Shown: positions 1 to 5,194 of the stretch, piece after piece
How the letters are laid out: every line of letters starts with the position of its first letter
How positions within the stretch are numbered: position 1 is the stretch's first letter
Assembly (NCBI GenBank): GCA_022562855.1
Contig: JADFON010000172.1
Location: 1-5,194 of the forward strand
Direction of reading: 5' to 3'
Origin: Candidatus Zhuqueibacterota bacterium
GTDB lineage: Bacteria; SM23-31
Length of the DNA: 5,194 nt
Notes under the pieces: model-generated
Databases searched by the model: none
Told to the model about the DNA's origin: nothing
What the model saw: only the letters and a program-made list of their open reading frames with translations
Translations under genes and position numbers: made by a program

Positions 1-54
1 TACGGAAAACGTCCATCGTTGAAAGAACTGATAAAATGGGTCAGGTATAGTTAA
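1..54 (+). CDS. Possible C-terminal tail of an upstream gene (partial)
   Basis: The window opens inside sequence that could be the end of a gene running in from the left. Frame 1 reads 17 residues, YGKRPSLKELIKWVRYS, to a TAA at 52-54. Frame 3 is also open, reading RKTSIVERTDKMGQV to a TAG at 48-50. I slightly prefer frame 1 because it mixes basic and hydrophobic residues like a helix end, but the stretch is too short to decide or to name a family. The sequence after both stops is AT-rich and looks non-coding, which fits a gene ending here. In related bacteria the gene before such a VWA protein is often another member of the MoxR/DUF58/VWA cluster, but nothing visible here shows that. Confidence 0.25.
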   Translation, partial: YGKRPSLKELIKWVRYS

Positions 55-101
55 AAAATATTGTTCAGGCTAATACCTGCGCACCCAAAAACGCATTTTT
101 T
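38..101 (+). terminator. Weak terminator-like inverted repeat
   Basis: CAGGTAT at 42-48 is the inverse complement of ATACCTG at 73-79. Outside it, GGGT (38-41) can pair with ACCC (83-86) across a three-base bulge. A run of six T lies at 96-101. The position just after the possible upstream stop fits a transcription end. The 24-base loop is long and AT-rich, and the T run is 16 bases away from the main stem, so this is a poor intrinsic terminator and may be chance. Confidence 0.22.
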
Positions 102-215
102 ATCCAATCATCTATCTTCTTTTCTCTTGCCTTTATTTGTCGTAATTACGAAATTAGGTCGCTATAACTGTTTTGAAAACCGGATTAAGGAATAAATTAA
201 TCGAATTAAATACTT

Positions 216-2420
216 ATGCCCAATATTACAGATATATCGCTGGATATTAATGGAAGCGTAGTTTTGTTGATCTTATTGTTTATTGCCGGATTGGCGTCAG
301 TATATTTTATATACCGGAGCACAGTCCCTCCATTACGAATGTGGCGAAGAGTGTTGCTTGCAGTTGTGCGTATTGGTGCGCTTGTATCCATAACAGGAAT
401 GCTTTTTACACCTGTACTAAATGTTTCAATTGAACAAAGCGTAACTCCCCTTTTGAGTATTTTGGTCGACAATTCTGCAAGTATGAATTTTACCGACCGT
501 AATGGAACTGACGAACCGCCGGTTACGAGAAAAAAAATTACTACAGACCTTTTGCAGAGCAGTTTTTTCAATGATATATCGAGAGATTTTGAGCTCCGTT
601 ACTATAAATTTGACAATACCGTTTCGGAATTTTTTCCCGGTGACCGTGACTCACTCAGGTTTGACGGGGAAGGAACAAATATTTCTTCTGCCCTGCAGCA
701 CGTATTTGATGAATCCCGGGATGACCCATTGCGGGGAGTTTTGCTTTTGAGTGACGGGATATCTAATCTTGGCTCCGATCCTGTCAACAGCGTTTCGCGC
801 GCCGGTGTTCCGGTTTATTCTATTGGTATTGGAGAGGCTTTGGTACAGAATGATATATTGATATCTAATCTCCAGGTAAACGAGATTGCCTATACCGGCG
901 AGAATATCCCCATCACCGTTTCAATCCAGGGAAGCGGTTTCGGAGGCAAAACTGCTACGGTCACGCTTACTTCTGACGGAAATCTGCTCGAATCGCGGGT
1001 AATTCAATTGCCGGACAATAACAGAACCCGGTCGACAACTTTGAATTTTTTTCCATCTGAGGCGAAAAATCAAAAATTGAACATTGTTGTATCTTCACAG
1101 GAAAACGAATTGACTTTGGAAAATAACCGGCGTGAATTCTTTATAAAGGTCCTTGAAAGCAAGATAAATATTTTGATAGTTGCGGGACGTCCCAACCAGG
1201 ATTATGCTTTTCTTAAGAGAAGCCTGCAATCTAATGCGAATTATTCCGTTACCGGGATTGTCCAAAAACCTGACGGAACGTTTTACACGAATTCCGGTAA
1301 CACAATTCCAAATCCGCGCGAATTCCAAGTTTTTGTTCTTGTGGATTTCTGGAGTTCCCAACAGGCTGATAACCTTGCCAATTCGATTTTCAATGAAATA
1401 ACGGTCAACAATAAACCTGTAATGTATATCCGGGGTAAATCATTATCTCCCGGTATTATGCAATCATGGGCAGAGGTAGTTTCGATTGCAAATTTCAACA
1501 ACAGGGGCAGAGAAGAGGAAGTTTATATACAGCTAACGAGAAACGCCCTGGATCATCCGGTTTTCAGAATTGACGATGACCCAGTCGTTAATACAGCAAT
1601 CTGGAATAAAATTCCCCCTGTTTTTACATCCTCCTATGTCCCGGTTCCTGCTAATACTTCCGAAATTATGGGGCGGCTTGACATGACACGATCCACAAAC
1701 ACACTTTTTTCAAATACGACACCGCTTTTCTTCCTAAACCGTACCGAAGAAAGAAAATCTTTGTTTATCAATGCATATAATCTGTGGCGATGGAAACTTT
1801 TGGCTCAGCGTGACACCGATATTATCGATTTTTATGACATTTTTATGAATAACTGCATCAGGTGGCTGATCAACAAAGAAGACAGCAAAATATTTCATGT
1901 TGCGGCAAGCAAAGAATTTTACCAAAATGGCGAACGGGTTATAATAAATGCTCAGGTTTACACCGAAAATTACGATCCTGTTGAAGACGCCGAAGTACAG
2001 ATTACCATAGAAAAACAGGATATGACTCTTAACAGGATATTACAATCTATCGGTGACGGGCTTTATACCACGGATATAGAAATTCTTGAACCGGGTGAAT
2101 ACTCTGTTTCTTCGACCGCAAGCAAAGGGGAAAGACAAATCGGTTTGGATAACACCGGATTTATCATTGGTGAATTCAATATAGAAATGCAAAAAACAGT
2201 AATGGACAGTGTCCTGCTTGGCATGATTGCCGCTGCATCGGGGGGCAGGTATTTTTCCTACAAAGGCATTACGAATATACCGGCGCTTCTCGATCCATCC
2301 CGTGCTATTGAATACCGAAATCTTGAATTCGAAATTTGGAACAAATCATGGTTTATGATAGCCATTATTACCCTTTTGTGTCTTGAATGGTTCTTTAGAA
2401 AACGTTTCGGGATGTTGTAA
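216..2420 (+). CDS. VWA-domain membrane protein with glutamine-amidotransferase-like and Ig-like domains
   Basis: Complete 734-residue inner-membrane protein. Two membrane helices come first (about 13-33 and 46-69). A VWA domain follows (about 78-210) with a full metal-ion site: DNSAS at 85-89, T154 in GEGTN, and D180 in LLLSDG. Next are a CARDB/Ig-like domain (about 215-312), a class I glutamine-amidotransferase-like fold (about 315-550, starting INILIVAGRPNQDYAFLKR), a second Ig/MG2-like domain (about 560-645, with GDGLYTTDIEILEPGEYSV), and a last helix (about 711-727) ending in EWFFRKRFGML. The amidotransferase-like part has no cysteine at a nucleophile elbow, so it is probably not catalytic. 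Proteins of this build occur beside MoxR ATPases and DUF58 proteins and are thought to act in envelope assembly or stress; no partner is visible here. The ATG at 216 is needed to keep the first helix. Its upstream is A/T-rich without a properly spaced ribosome site (AAGGA at 187-191 is 24 bases away). The domain calls are strong; the cellular role is unknown. Confidence 0.93.
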   Translation: MPNITDISLDINGSVVLLILLFIAGLASVYFIYRSTVPPLRMWRRVLLAVVRIGALVSITGMLFTPVLNVSIEQSVTPLLSILVDNSASMNFTDRNGTDEPPVTRKKITTDLLQSSFFNDISRDFELRYYKFDNTVSEFFPGDRDSLRFDGEGTNISSALQHVFDESRDDPLRGVLLLSDGISNLGSDPVNSVSRAGVPVYSIGIGEALVQNDILISNLQVNEIAYTGENIPITVSIQGSGFGGKTATVTLTSDGNLLESRVIQLPDNNRTRSTTLNFFPSEAKNQKLNIVVSSQENELTLENNRREFFIKVLESKINILIVAGRPNQDYAFLKRSLQSNANYSVTGIVQKPDGTFYTNSGNTIPNPREFQVFVLVDFWSSQQADNLANSIFNEITVNNKPVMYIRGKSLSPGIMQSWAEVVSIANFNNRGREEEVYIQLTRNALDHPVFRIDDDPVVNTAIWNKIPPVFTSSYVPVPANTSEIMGRLDMTRSTNTLFSNTTPLFFLNRTEERKSLFINAYNLWRWKLLAQRDTDIIDFYDIFMNNCIRWLINKEDSKIFHVAASKEFYQNGERVIINAQVYTENYDPVEDAEVQITIEKQDMTLNRILQSIGDGLYTTDIEILEPGEYSVSSTASKGERQIGLDNTGFIIGEFNIEMQKTVMDSVLLGMIAAASGGRYFSYKGITNIPALLDPSRAIEYRNLEFEIWNKSWFMIAIITLLCLEWFFRKRFGML

Positions 2421-2638
2421 AAAGTAAATTATAACTTATAAGTCGAAAAAATTGCCGTACGCTAATTTCAATTTTTGAGCAAATAACAACTCGATTTTTC
2501 TCTTATTCTCTTTATTCAACAACTAAAATTTTCAAAATCCTTCACAAAATTACCCTTTCCAAATAAAACCCCTTGCTTTTTACAGTAATTATATTAAAAT
2601 ACCAAACTTTATGAATGTTAGTTCCAGTCTATATTGAT
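2421..2638. other. AT-rich intergenic region between the VWA and serine hydrolase genes
   Basis: This gap is dominated by A and T runs and contains no open frame worth calling. Just after the VWA stop is a perfect 10-base palindrome, ACTTATAAGT (2434-2443), followed by five A's. It lacks the G+C stem of an intrinsic terminator, so a transcription stop is not shown. The right end holds a possible promoter for the next gene. The length and composition suggest that the two genes are transcribed separately. Confidence 0.6.
2573..2600 (+). promoter_or_regulatory. Possible sigma-70-type promoter for the serine hydrolase
   Basis: TTGCTT (2573-2578) and TAAAAT (2595-2600) resemble -35 and -10 boxes and are 16 bases apart. 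Transcription would start near 2607, giving a leader of about 30 bases to the ATG at 2639 but only about 8 to the ATG at 2615. The whole stretch is AT-rich, so such matches arise easily by chance. If the host belongs to Bacteroidota, its main sigma factor prefers a different -7 element, which weakens the call. Confidence 0.3.
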
Positions 2639-3808
2639 ATGAGCTTTAAAAAGATAACCGGCATTACCGCGATCATTACCCTGTTTGTTTTTTTTGATCA
2701 ATTCCTGAGTATACCTCCCGACACAGCTATTCTTTATCCCGGAAAATCGGGCAAAGAAGTCACAGCACACATCGAATCTCTGATAAAGTCCTTTTACTCT
2801 GAAGCTAACTCCCAAACGGATGCGCTGCTTACTAAAACATTCCGGAAAAATGCACCGGGCGCTGCGATTGCAGTAATTCAAAGCGGGAAAATATTATTTA
2901 AAAAGGGCTATGGTCTCGCCAACCTGAATACCAGGGAGGCTATTGAAACTAATACGCGCTTCCTGCTTGCTTCGGTATCAAAGCAGTTTACGGCAATGGC
3001 AATCATGATGCTGGAAGAGGAAGGCAGACTGTCGTTTGAGGACTCTATTCCGTTGTATTTTCCTGAAGTACCCTCTTTCTGGAAAAAAATCAAGATAAAG
3101 CACCTGCTGACACATACTTCCGGGATTCCCGACCGGTTCTATCTTATCGGTTATGCCGAAGGTTACTTGAACAAGGATATTCTTGACAGGCTGATTCAGA
3201 CAAGGTATCTTGATTTTAACCCCGGAGCAAGATTCAAGTATAGTAATTCCGGTTACAATTTGCTTGCGATGATAGTTGAAAAGATCTCCGGCAAACCTTT
3301 CCGCACATTTCTAAAAGAGCGGATATTCGATCCTGTAGGCATGATCGATACAATCGTTGACGATGAGACAGAACCGGTCATTGAAAATCGCGCAGTTGGT
3401 TACGCACCTCGTGGAAGAGGCTACAGACCGAATGATTTTTTGTTGTTCACGACCGGGGCAAGCGGGATTTTTTCCAGTGTAGAAGACCTGTTCAAATGGG
3501 ACCAAACCCTTTACACCGAACAACTCGTCAGCGCAAAATCCATAGAGAATGCCTTTACTCCGCATGTGCGCGCCGGACGACGGGAGAATTACGGTTTCGG
3601 CTGGAGAATAACGAATAACGTGGAAGATATAAAGGCTGTTTATCACACGGGAAGTCTTGGCGGCGCTCACACTATCCTGTTTCGCGTACCCGAAAAGAAT
3701 TTTTCTATTATTCTTCTTGCAAATAGAAATGTAAGATCAAGAAAGCAAATAATACGGAAAATCACAGAGATTTATCACCCCGGACTGATAGATATTTTAC
3801 AATTCTAA
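2639..3808 (+). CDS. Exported serine hydrolase of the beta-lactamase / class C penicillin-binding-protein family
   Basis: 389 residues from the ATG at 2639; the frame also opens at an ATG at 2615, eight codons earlier. I prefer 2639 because MSFKKITGITAIITLFVFF is a clean export signal (basic start, hydrophobic core), whereas the longer start adds an acidic residue before the basic cluster. Neither start has a ribosome site. Numbered from 2639, the active-site motifs are S112-V-S-K115 (SxxK nucleophile), Y201-S-N203 (YxN) and H336-T-G338 (the KTG equivalent). Family hallmarks LLTHTSGIPD (about 156-165) and GASGIFSSVEDLFKWDQ (273-289) are also present. The family includes D-alanyl-D-alanine carboxypeptidases, esterases and class C beta-lactamases, and the substrate cannot be read from sequence. 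The protein probably acts in the periplasm or as a lipid-free secreted enzyme, since I see no lipobox cysteine. It ends soon after the catalytic domain with no C-terminal extension. The next gene converges on it 31 bases downstream. Confidence 0.93.
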   Translation: MSFKKITGITAIITLFVFFDQFLSIPPDTAILYPGKSGKEVTAHIESLIKSFYSEANSQTDALLTKTFRKNAPGAAIAVIQSGKILFKKGYGLANLNTREAIETNTRFLLASVSKQFTAMAIMMLEEEGRLSFEDSIPLYFPEVPSFWKKIKIKHLLTHTSGIPDRFYLIGYAEGYLNKDILDRLIQTRYLDFNPGARFKYSNSGYNLLAMIVEKISGKPFRTFLKERIFDPVGMIDTIVDDETEPVIENRAVGYAPRGRGYRPNDFLLFTTGASGIFSSVEDLFKWDQTLYTEQLVSAKSIENAFTPHVRAGRRENYGFGWRITNNVEDIKAVYHTGSLGGAHTILFRVPEKNFSIILLANRNVRSRKQIIRKITEIYHPGLIDILQF

Positions 3809-3839
3809 GTTTTTTTGCTGAGATGGTTTTTTGCGGCAG

Positions 3840-4247
3840 TTACTTGAATCGTTTTCCCGGTCTGTCGAAAAATTCCTGATAAATCGATAATCCTTCAAAT
3901 GTCTTGAGACCTAATTTTCCCCTGATAGTATTTATATCAAGACTCTGTCGAATCAGATTTATCGCAAAGGAGTGTCGGAGGGAAGACGGCGTTAGAAGAC
4001 GCTTTATCGCGGATGTTTTCACGTAGCGCCGGAAAATTTTTTGAATCATAACTGTTGAAATTTGTTCTCCATACCGGTTAAAGAAAAAATACCGCGAATC
4101 AAGCTTTAATTGTTTGACTTTTCGACGGTAAATTCTAAGAGCATTGATCGTTTCAGGCTCAGTAACTCTTGTAAAACGGTTTGCCGATTCTTCTCTGTAG
4201 ATTTTTACGTGTTTTCCGGAAAACCGAAACCGGTCGATTGGCACCAT
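3840..4247 (-). CDS. Truncated tyrosine recombinase (C-terminal catalytic-domain fragment), probably a pseudogene
   Basis: 135 residues matching only the second half of a XerC/XerD-type catalytic domain; full-length members have about 300 residues. TPSSLRHSFAINLIRQ (86-101) carries the second catalytic arginine, R91, and SIYQEF (121-126) carries the presumed tyrosine nucleophile, Y123. Spacing from R91 to the following LGL box and then to Y123 (23 and 9 residues) equals that in XerD, so the alignment is secure. The DNA-binding N-terminal domain and the first catalytic arginine are missing. The beta-hairpin lysine is not evident, the HxxR histidine is S88, and the LGH histidine is L114. Upstream of the ATG the frame stays open only seven codons (stop at 4269-4271), and those codons do not resemble the expected GLRxSE helix. 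The gene is therefore cut at its 5' end, where the base composition changes. The ATG may be fortuitous. An active enzyme is unlikely. It could be a remnant of a mobile element or integron-like gene, or half of an intact gene split by a misassembly. Confidence 0.8.
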   Translation of the reverse strand: MVPIDRFRFSGKHVKIYREESANRFTRVTEPETINALRIYRRKVKQLKLDSRYFFFNRYGEQISTVMIQKIFRRYVKTSAIKRLLTPSSLRHSFAINLIRQSLDINTIRGKLGLKTFEGLSIYQEFFDRPGKRFK

Positions 4248-4281
4248 GCACGAATCAATTCGCGGGGATCATTCGTGCCAA
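4238..4281. repeat. Nested inverted repeat at the composition boundary
   Basis: TTGGCAC (4238-4244) pairs with GTGCCAA (4275-4281), and inside it GCACGAAT (4248-4255) pairs with ATTCGTGC (4271-4278). The two pairings share bases 4275-4278, so they are alternatives. They can also combine into an 11-base stem (TTG plus GCACGAAT) with a seven-base bulge caused by a duplicated GCAC. The loop is 15 bases. The repeat overlaps the first codons of the recombinase fragment and sits where G+C rises. It could be a recombination site, an element end, or a fold-back that misled assembly; function is not shown. Confidence 0.5.
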
Positions 4282-4305
4282 GCATACATGACGTAATAAT
4301 CAGGA

Positions 4306-4620
4306 ATGAAACGCTTATCGGTTGCGGGTCGCCGTCAGCGGTTCATCGTCAAATATTGCACAATCTCGATTCGAATCGTCGAGAATTCGCAGAACGAATT
4401 TGTTCGCGCCGAGTTAGAGGGTTGTTCCAGGGTGCAGCCGAATCGGGTGCGTTTTTTGCGAGCCCCCGGCGGTTGGCTGGCGCTAATGGCGGGTGAGCAC
4501 ACCGTGTACGTGAACTGTCATCTTCCTCGCAAGATCACAACTCTCAAGATTGATGCAGAGCGAGTCTGTGTGTTGAGGCCCTGTTCGAACCAATTCTGGT
4601 TCGCCAGGATACGGAGTTAA
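4306..4620 (+). CDS. Doubtful small open frame, hypothetical protein
   Basis: A 104-residue frame from ATG 4306 to TAA 4618-4620. AGGA lies directly against the start with no spacer, so it is not a functional ribosome site as placed. The product is basic, has no clear signal peptide or membrane helix, and matches no family I recognise. The middle (VRFLRAPGGWLALMAGEHTV) looks mildly protein-like. After the TAA the same frame stays open from a GTG at 4621 for 31 more codons to a TGA at 4714-4716, which could mean an old longer gene interrupted by a stop. Chance is the simpler explanation. Listed because it is the best plus-strand candidate in an otherwise empty stretch. Confidence 0.18.
   Translation: MKRLSVAGRRQRFIVKYCTISIRIVENSQNEFVRAELEGCSRVQPNRVRFLRAPGGWLALMAGEHTVYVNCHLPRKITTLKIDAERVCVLRPCSNQFWFARIRS
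4367..4400. repeat. Two adjacent short palindromes
   Basis: CGATTCGAATCG (4367-4378) is a perfect 12-base palindrome. Six bases further on, AATTCG (4384-4389) and CGAATT (4395-4400) form an inverted repeat with a five-base spacer. Both are built on the same TTCGAA/AATTCG core. They could be protein-binding sites or REP-like elements, but no further copies in ordered array are visible. Confidence 0.4.
4586..4603. repeat. Seven-base-pair hairpin
   Basis: CGAACCA (4586-4592) and TGGTTCG (4597-4603) are perfect inverse complements around a four-base ATTC loop. The hairpin lies inside the last codons of the doubtful frame ending at 4620. No T run follows on the plus strand and no clean one on the minus strand, so it is not an intrinsic terminator. 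It uses the same TTCG/CGAA words as the other palindromes in this region. Confidence 0.45.
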
Positions 4621-5083
4621 GTGCTGACGTATCAGCCGTTCGCAGCGTCGCCAACCGGAGCGGTGGGAGCGGCGGGCGGCATCGAATCAGAAATATTGAT
4701 ATTCGTTGAGTCCTGAACATGAAATGGACGTTCGACCTGCGGCGTCGTCATGCCGGGCGTGGACGGAAACTGATGGAGCCCGGGGGTACATACTTTTCAC
4801 TCTGACCGGACAGCACCGCCGCAGGTGCGGATGTCGACGGGCCTGTCGCGTACCTGTGTTCACGGTGACAAAAAGGGGCTGCTCAAACGGCATTAGCGCG
4901 ACCGGTCCGTCCTGACAGTCGACCGTTCCTGTCTTATTTCCACTCGCCATCTCCGAAATCGATGCAGACAGGAATTCTGATTGAACCGCCAGCCCCACTC
5001 GGCCGTCACCAGAAAACGGACGGAGGCGTTGCGACGGGATCTTGCCACGCAGCCGGGATTATTCGGGCAGGAACCTCGGGTCG

Positions 5084-5194
5084 CTACCCGGCCAGTGCGG
5101 CGCGAACGGCGTCGGTGACCCAGGCTTTTTCGGGGAGTCCCTTGAATCCTTCGGAAGTGAAGTAGACCCGGCAGCGCGGGGTGTAATCGCCGGT
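5084..5194 (-). CDS. C-terminal fragment of an unidentified protein (partial, runs off the right edge)
   Basis: Reading leftwards from the window end, the minus strand is open for 36 codons to a TAG at 5084-5086. The product begins TGDYTPRCRVYFTSEGF and ends VTDAVRAALAG. Third codon positions are G or C in 27 of 36 codons, and the fragment has the balanced residue mix of real protein, so I think it is genuine coding sequence. I do not recognise the family. The gene must start beyond the window. A small hairpin (CGGGT/ACCCG, 5077-5090) overlaps the stop codon but has no T run after it on the minus strand. The codon preference differs sharply from the A/T-ending codons of the genes left of 4250, which suggests a different genomic origin. 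Confidence 0.65.
   Translation of the reverse strand, partial: TGDYTPRCRVYFTSEGFKGLPEKAWVTDAVRAALAG

Larger units (their letters stand above)
4248..5083. other. Higher-GC region without a convincing gene
   Basis: About 835 bases in which no frame resembles a protein family I recognise. Hand counts of 60-base lines give about 47% G+C at 4261-4320, 52% at 4321-4380, 55% at 4381-4440 and 67% at 4801-4860. The first part is rich in TTCG/CGAA words and short palindromes. Open frames exist on both strands, which is expected at this G+C, but their translations are rich in R, C and H and have no domain signature. It may be a long spacer, decayed coding DNA, or sequence from a second organism. I see no tRNA, rRNA, CRISPR or complete insertion sequence. 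Confidence 0.55.

Noticed and set aside
136-170. Possible promoter upstream of the VWA gene (TTGTCG and TATAAC)
   Set aside because: The spacing is 20 bases, the -35 match is weak, and the Bacteroidota-type alternative (TTTG with TAnnTTTG) does not fit either. The CGTAATTACG palindrome at 141-150 has no supporting context.
3809-3839. Possible bidirectional terminator between the two convergent genes
   Set aside because: There are T runs at 3810-3816 and nearby, but the only stem (TGCTG with CGGCA) is five pairs with a wobble and a 14-base loop, too weak to call.
3840-4281. Integron integrase with an attC-like site
   Set aside because: The nested repeat at 4238-4281 lacks the core-site consensus pair of attC sites, and the recombinase fragment is missing the region that would identify an integron integrase.
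4110-4496. Plus-strand open frame of 128 residues crossing the composition boundary
   Set aside because: Its first third is antisense to the recombinase fragment, and the rest shows no protein-like pattern.
4575-4612. tRNA-like T-loop sequence (TGTTCGAACC)
   Set aside because: The bases pair better as the simple hairpin at 4586-4603, and no acceptor, D or anticodon stem can be drawn around it.
4706-4915. Plus-strand open frame of 69 residues
   Set aside because: It has cysteine- and arginine-rich random-looking content, no ribosome site, and overlaps an equally poor frame on the other strand.
4687-5058. Long open frame on the minus strand (GTG start possible at 4998)
   Set aside because: It is open for over 120 codons, but the translation is rich in R, H, C and S with no domain or motif. 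Long frames are expected by chance at 60-68% G+C.
4962-5165. Plus-strand open frame of 67 residues
   Set aside because: It overlaps the better-supported minus-strand coding fragment at 5084-5194 and looks like its shadow.

Overview
The left four fifths of this window (about 1-4240) looks like an AT-rich Gram-negative bacterium. Sample 60-base lines counted by hand give about 38% G+C inside a gene, and the gaps between genes are much poorer. There are no clear Shine-Dalgarno sequences before the starts. The large membrane protein has an architecture common in the Bacteroidota / Ignavibacteriota / KSB1 / Marinimicrobia group. That assignment is an inference from protein style and codon use, not from a marker gene.

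Layout. Positions 1-54 may hold the last codons of an upstream gene, followed by a weak terminator-like inverted repeat. Positions 216-2420 encode a complete 734-residue inner-membrane protein with a von Willebrand factor A (VWA) domain, an intact metal-binding motif, a glutamine-amidotransferase-like fold without a catalytic cysteine, and Ig-like domains. After an AT-rich gap with a possible promoter, positions 2639-3808 (or 2615-3808) encode an exported serine hydrolase of the beta-lactamase / penicillin-binding-protein family. Convergent to it at 3840-4247 is the C-terminal part of a tyrosine recombinase, truncated at its 5' end and lacking several active-site residues.

At about 4240-4280, where the recombinase fragment runs out, the sequence changes character. 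G+C rises to about 50-55% and then 65-68%, convincing genes disappear for about 800 bases, and a nested inverted repeat sits on the boundary. The right edge (5084-5194, minus strand) carries a 36-residue C-terminal coding fragment with strongly GC-rich third codon positions (27 of 36), unlike the genes on the left. Either the low-GC segment was joined to foreign DNA through a recombination event that cut the recombinase, or the window is an assembly chimera of two organisms. The sequence alone cannot decide between these.

No operon logic links the genes in view. The VWA protein normally works with MoxR-type ATPases and DUF58 proteins, none of which is visible, and the serine hydrolase has its own leader and possible promoter. 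I see no CRISPR array, tRNA, rRNA or complete insertion sequence. The most notable point is the junction with its broken recombinase; I do not see a convincing new system.
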